Assembly: GCA_012845835.1 (NCBI GenBank)
Contig: JABAKD010000020.1
Span: 1,994,936 to 2,058,935 of the forward strand
From: Undaria pinnatifida
Lineage: Eukaryota; Sar; Phaeophyceae; Laminariales; Alariaceae
Reading direction: 5' to 3'
DNA: 64,000 nucleotides
Position 1 is the first letter of the stretch, and every line of letters begins with the position of its first letter. Shown here one piece after another: positions 60,493 through 64,000 of the stretch. The notes below the pieces were generated by a model. The model saw nothing but the letters and a program-made list of their open reading frames with translations, had not been told where the DNA came from and searched no databases. The position numbers were made by a program, and so were the translations under genes.

Positions 60493-63400
60493 ATGTCGAA
60501 GGTTGGGCTGGTGACAACATTCCGTTTCGTTCCCACTGCCACCCCCGATGCTGACGGCCAGGCCACCTTGGAGAGGTGTTGGTCGGTGCTGTCCTCGTTT
60601 CTGCTGTTTCACCTGGCCAAGGGCGTTGATCACGTCTTTCTTTACGCCGACGCGGACGACGGTAGCAACCAGGTCTACCTAGGTCAGTCGCGGGTCGGGG
60701 GGCAGGCTGTTGTGCGTCGTGCGTCAGCGCGAGGATTACCAGCTCGTTGTGCTGTTGTGTTATCATACGCTGCGATAACATGCCGTACGTTATCATGACT
60801 TACCTGCGCAAAGTAGAAGTTAAACGCCAGCATGCTGTACATGCGTGCAAGATTTTTGTTGTGATTTATTGCACTGGTGTAGTAATCGCTTTCGCTCTCG
60901 AGGTCAACTGGCAGGGGCTTAACGTGCGCTCGACAGTGTTCTGAGCAAGCCGTGGTCACAGGTATCTACCGCTTTCTCCCCCGATGCATGCCATTTTTTT
61001 TTCCTCGCGGAGGGTCCAGCTTGCGGTAGATGTTTTGTGGTCAGAAAAGCTAGAACGCACGAGACCAACGGCGTGACTTTTTTCGTCAACCTCTTCGGTG
61101 CTATAGAGGGGAAAGTATCGGAAGTACATGACCCTTACGGCATCGACCACACACATATTGCACCCCGTCGCTGCTGGGCCCGGGGTGTGACACACACATT
61201 GTTAGTTGTAGTACATAGTACTGGAACGAAACGACCAGGAATTTTACAACAGGTTCGTGGCATGATACTGACATGCTCGCACCGCAGATTGCGGACCCTA
61301 GGGACGACGCTGCTCAATGGTTTCGTCGCTATATACAGGCTCAAATAGCTTAATGTAGGAGGGTGGATTCTGCTGCTGTCGCCGCCTTACAAATCGTCAC
61401 GTGTTGAGAGTTTGTCCTCATCAGCCTCGCACTCCAGCAGGTAGTACTGCTGTAGGTTTATAAATTTACTTATTTGGCTTTTTCCTGAGCGGGCTCGGTT
61501 GGTTTATCCCTGGCCTCTCAAGCCCTCCCACTTGAACGTCGCCTCCTTCCTTTTGGAACGGTCCATCTTTTCTTTGACTTCTTTCCTCTCCTTTTTTTTT
61601 TGAGTTGTTTGTTGGGTTTGCCACAGTTTCCTTTAATTTTGGTTTATGTCGACTCGATTTGGACATATTGTCTTCATTTTTTCATTACTCTTTTATCGTT
61701 TTGAATTGTGTTGGTGGAGGTTGAACCTCCTCCTAATTTTCCGCTTGCGAGGACGATTGAAGTTCGCGAACCTCGTGCACACACGCACAAGTTTTTTTTG
61801 GTGGTCTGTGCCCTGTTGGACACAACAAGCTGCATTCGTTCGCCATTGCTCTAAGAGTGGTGTTCGCCAGGGTTGAGGGGCGCTGATGCTGTGTGGCTGG
61901 AGCTCTCGCTCGAAACACGAAAGAGTCTGACCCGTTTCTGTATCGATTTTTTTTCACACGAAATAAAGCACAGCAGTATTAGTAGTAGTAGTAATAGTGG
62001 TGGTAGTAATAGCGGCAGCAGTAGTAGCAGCAGTAGTAGTAGTAGTAGATTTTAGCTCTACGCACTACGTTAATGCCGCTCGTTTGGTTAGGTGCTTAGA
62101 CTCAAAATTCCGTCTGACGTATATGTGTGATAGATACTTCCGTGTTCATTGTTTCCCGCTCTTTTGTTCACTTGTCAGAGAGAATCGCGGACAATTTCCA
62201 TGCGTCTCAGGTCAGCGTGGACGTCCGCAACGAAGCGCAGGTAATAATCCGAGGGTTGGCTCAGCCTATGTTGTTACCAATGAACCCCAGCCGATGTTCT
62301 CTTACAGTACTACAGTACAATCAGTAGTTGCGTGCAAGGCGTTGGTCACGCCCGAGTATTCGTTGACGTTTTGCGTGTGCGGATGGCTGGAACCGCGCGC
62401 TGCAGCTTGTCTGGACACTCGTTGATTTACGCCAAGTTTACATATCGAAACAATACGTACGGTACGAGTAGGACTATGAGAGGGGTGCCGGCCGAGGCAT
62501 GCTAGAAGAACAACATTGGAAGATCTGGACGTAGCGGACAGGCATAGACTTACCGGGTGGACGGGAAGGCACCTGTGACCACGACTTGACCAGAAGAAGG
62601 TCGCTGGGGGTAAACCTCTTACAAGTTGAGCTGGAGAGAGGAAAACATGTGATGGTTGAAAAAAAACTGCACTCTAGATGGGGAAGAGAAGAGGGGGAGA
62701 GAAGAGCAACATTGGAAGATGGACGTAGCAGGACAGGCAAAGACATACCGGGGGGACGGGAAGGCACCTGTGACCACGGCTTGTCCAGAAGAAGGTCGCT
62801 GAGGGTAAACCTCTTGCGAGTTGAGCTGGAGAGAGGAAAGCAAGTGATGGTTAAAAAAAATACATGAACTGGGGGAGGTTCAAGGTTGCAATGGTGTGAT
62901 CAAGCAGGAGAACACGACCCAGGATGGACCCTCCGTGTTTCATGAAGAGATGGTGAACCAAGTTGCGACAACGCGCTTTGAAAGGGTTAGTAGCACCTTC
63001 AGCCAAAATATTTCTGACTGGCTGGGCTCGTCAAGGGTTAATAGTAGTCAATTAACAGGCAACTATTAAAATAATAACTGCACTACCCTATATCTATGGC
63101 CCGTGTTGTAGCATATAATTAATGTTATACCTAGGAGGTGATGGATTTATTCTTCATCGGGTTCCACTTTTGTTTCTTCTCGAAGTCGGTTATTGTGCGA
63201 GGTGTAGAGCTCCTCACGTGGGAGGAGCTCCGGAAAATAGTGCTGCACCCCCCCATAGAATGCGCCCCCTGCGGTTACCACCAGGGCATTAAGTAGCTGT
63301 TACGCTGTTTGTGCGGGCGCAAATTTTGAGTCAACATAACCGTTTTGCGCAGCAGTCGCCGCGAGGCTGGTTCCGAGCAGCGGAACACGCAATTTTGGGC

Positions 63401-64000
63401 GCGCAACTTTTTTCGCTGCAGGTATAAAGTTTTGTTGTGCATTTTTTTTCGCCGCCCAGGCGATTTTTTTCGGGGTGTCTTTTTTGTCTAAATCTCAGTA
63501 GGCGAAAAAAACAAAATCGTTACTTGGTTTTCAGGCGTATATTCGCACATGTACCGCAATTTGCTCCCGGGGGCCCCTCCGGAAGGCGCGCAGCAGACAC
63601 CGAACCACCAATTAATGCCCTGGTTACCACCCTTGGAAGGCCCATGAGGAACGAACGGTGTGCATGTAAATATTTTGTATGCGGCTTGCGATGCGCTTCA
63701 GCACTAACTCACTCACCCGACGCACTGCCTTCCTTCCCCATCTTCCTTTGTGACGACCGGCCACCCAGAGAGAACGGCAGCAAGCGACATGTCGGCTGTG
63801 GGGTGAGCTGGGATCATTCAGCGCGACAGAGGTTCCGGCTCGGCAAAGCCTGAACGCTGAGGATGCATTGAGGAAGGCTGGCGAAATGGGGCTAGACTGG
63901 CTCTTGCACCTTGATGTTGACGAGGTACGCAACCGCTGGAATGCGACCTAAAGACGAGCAGGCTAGAGTTTTTTTTCAATGTATGTCATTTCCGCCTTTC
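60493..64000 (+). CDS. glycosyltransferase, GT92/family 2-like, 3' truncated by window edge
   Basis: Exons seen: 60493-60682, 62179-62240, 63769-63924, then a GTACGC donor; the gene continues past 64000. Phases close over 136 residues. Residues 1-63 include KVGLVTTFRF and VLSSFLLFHLAKGVDHVFLY, the opening strand and helix of DUF23/GT92-type enzymes, in which VDH(V/L)(Y/F)LY is typical. Residues 108-132 (RQSLNAEDALRKAGEMGLDW, then LLHLDVDE at 129-136) match the family segment that carries the catalytic DxD metal-binding motif (D133, D135). These enzymes add sugars to glycans, usually in Golgi or at the cell surface (family knowledge); the donor and acceptor are unknown. The ATG at 60493 is preceded by an open Gln/His-rich frame from CAG triplets, so the true start could be further upstream, perhaps with a membrane anchor. 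Confidence 0.75.
60940..61000 (+). repeat. partial copy of the TGTGACCACGG dispersed family
   Basis: GAGCAAGCCGTGGTCACAGG, TATCTACCGCTTTCTCCCCC, then CGATGCATGCC. It lies in intron 1 of the glycosyltransferase gene. Confidence 0.7.
61485..61565. repeat. 90-bp dispersed repeat, second copy
   Basis: GAGCGGGCTCGGTTGGTTTA, CCTGGCCTCTCAAGCCCTCC and CGTCGCCTCCTTCCTTTTGG match 59490-59580. It lies in intron 1 of the glycosyltransferase gene. Confidence 0.8.
61976..62049. repeat. AGT/AGC triplet microsatellite
   Basis: AGTATTAGTAGTAGTAGTAA and further AGT, AGC and GGT triplets, in intron 1 of the glycosyltransferase gene about 130 bases before exon 2. Confidence 0.9.
62470..62865 (-). repeat. tandem pair of TGTGACCACGG-family units
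   Basis: AACAACATTGGAAGATCTGG to AAAACATGTGATGGTTGAAA is followed by GCAACATTGGAAGATGGACG to AAGCAAGTGATGGTTAAAAA, offset by about 197 bp. Both contain GGGAAGGCACCTGTGACCAC and CGCTG(A/G)GGGTAAACCTCTT. These are the most similar copies of the family in the window. They lie in intron 2 of the glycosyltransferase gene. Confidence 0.85.

Noticed and set aside
1-64000. CRISPR arrays, prokaryotic operons, integrated virus or retrotransposon polymerase genes
   Set aside because: No spacer-repeat array, no Shine-Dalgarno-led gene strings, and no reverse transcriptase, integrase, transposase or capsid motifs were seen on either strand.

Overview
The window looks like nuclear DNA of a photosynthetic stramenopile with a red-derived secondary plastid, most probably a brown alga or close relative. 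Three things point there. (1) Two genes encode proteins that start with a signal peptide followed by an A-x-F plastid-import motif (FVAP and AFYSP). (2) Genes are split into many short exons (about 60-350 bases) by GT-AG introns that are mostly 0.5-2 kb long. (3) Introns and spacers are packed with microsatellites, tandem arrays and small dispersed repeats. The species assignment is inference.

Five protein genes can be reconstructed exon by exon, with every splice phase closing. On the minus strand, 6864 to 1028 encodes a 252-residue thylakoid-lumen pentapeptide-repeat protein. On the plus strand, 10073 to 32778 encodes an 880-residue BRE1-type RING E3 ligase (histone H2B ubiquitination) in 21 exons. 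On the plus strand, 35321 to 47586 encodes a 416-residue plastid-targeted Mpv17/PMP22-family membrane protein. On the minus strand, 50460 to 55674 encodes a 315-residue WD40 protein orthologous to WDR83/MORG1. On the plus strand, a glycosyltransferase (GT92-like/family 2-like) starts at or upstream of 60493 and runs off the right edge. Several of these exons are very short and are recognised only by family alignment plus splice phase.

The genes are not an operon and share no pathway: chromatin modification, plastid lumen, organelle membrane, spliceosome/MAPK scaffold and glycosylation. The pentapeptide and BRE1 genes are divergent, separated by 3.2 kb that holds a cluster of tRNA-like repeats.

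The rest is repeat biology: a GATC-rich dispersed family (4 copies, all intronic), a second dispersed family built around a TGTGACCACGG core (at least 8 copies), tRNA-derived SINE-like units, a higher-order tandem array in the 7.5-kb first intron of the Mpv17 gene, a near-perfect 155-bp intronic duplication, opposed CAG/CTG tracts, and a pervasive short palindrome-like motif TACCAGGTA. I found no CRISPR, viral, toxin or bacterial-type system.
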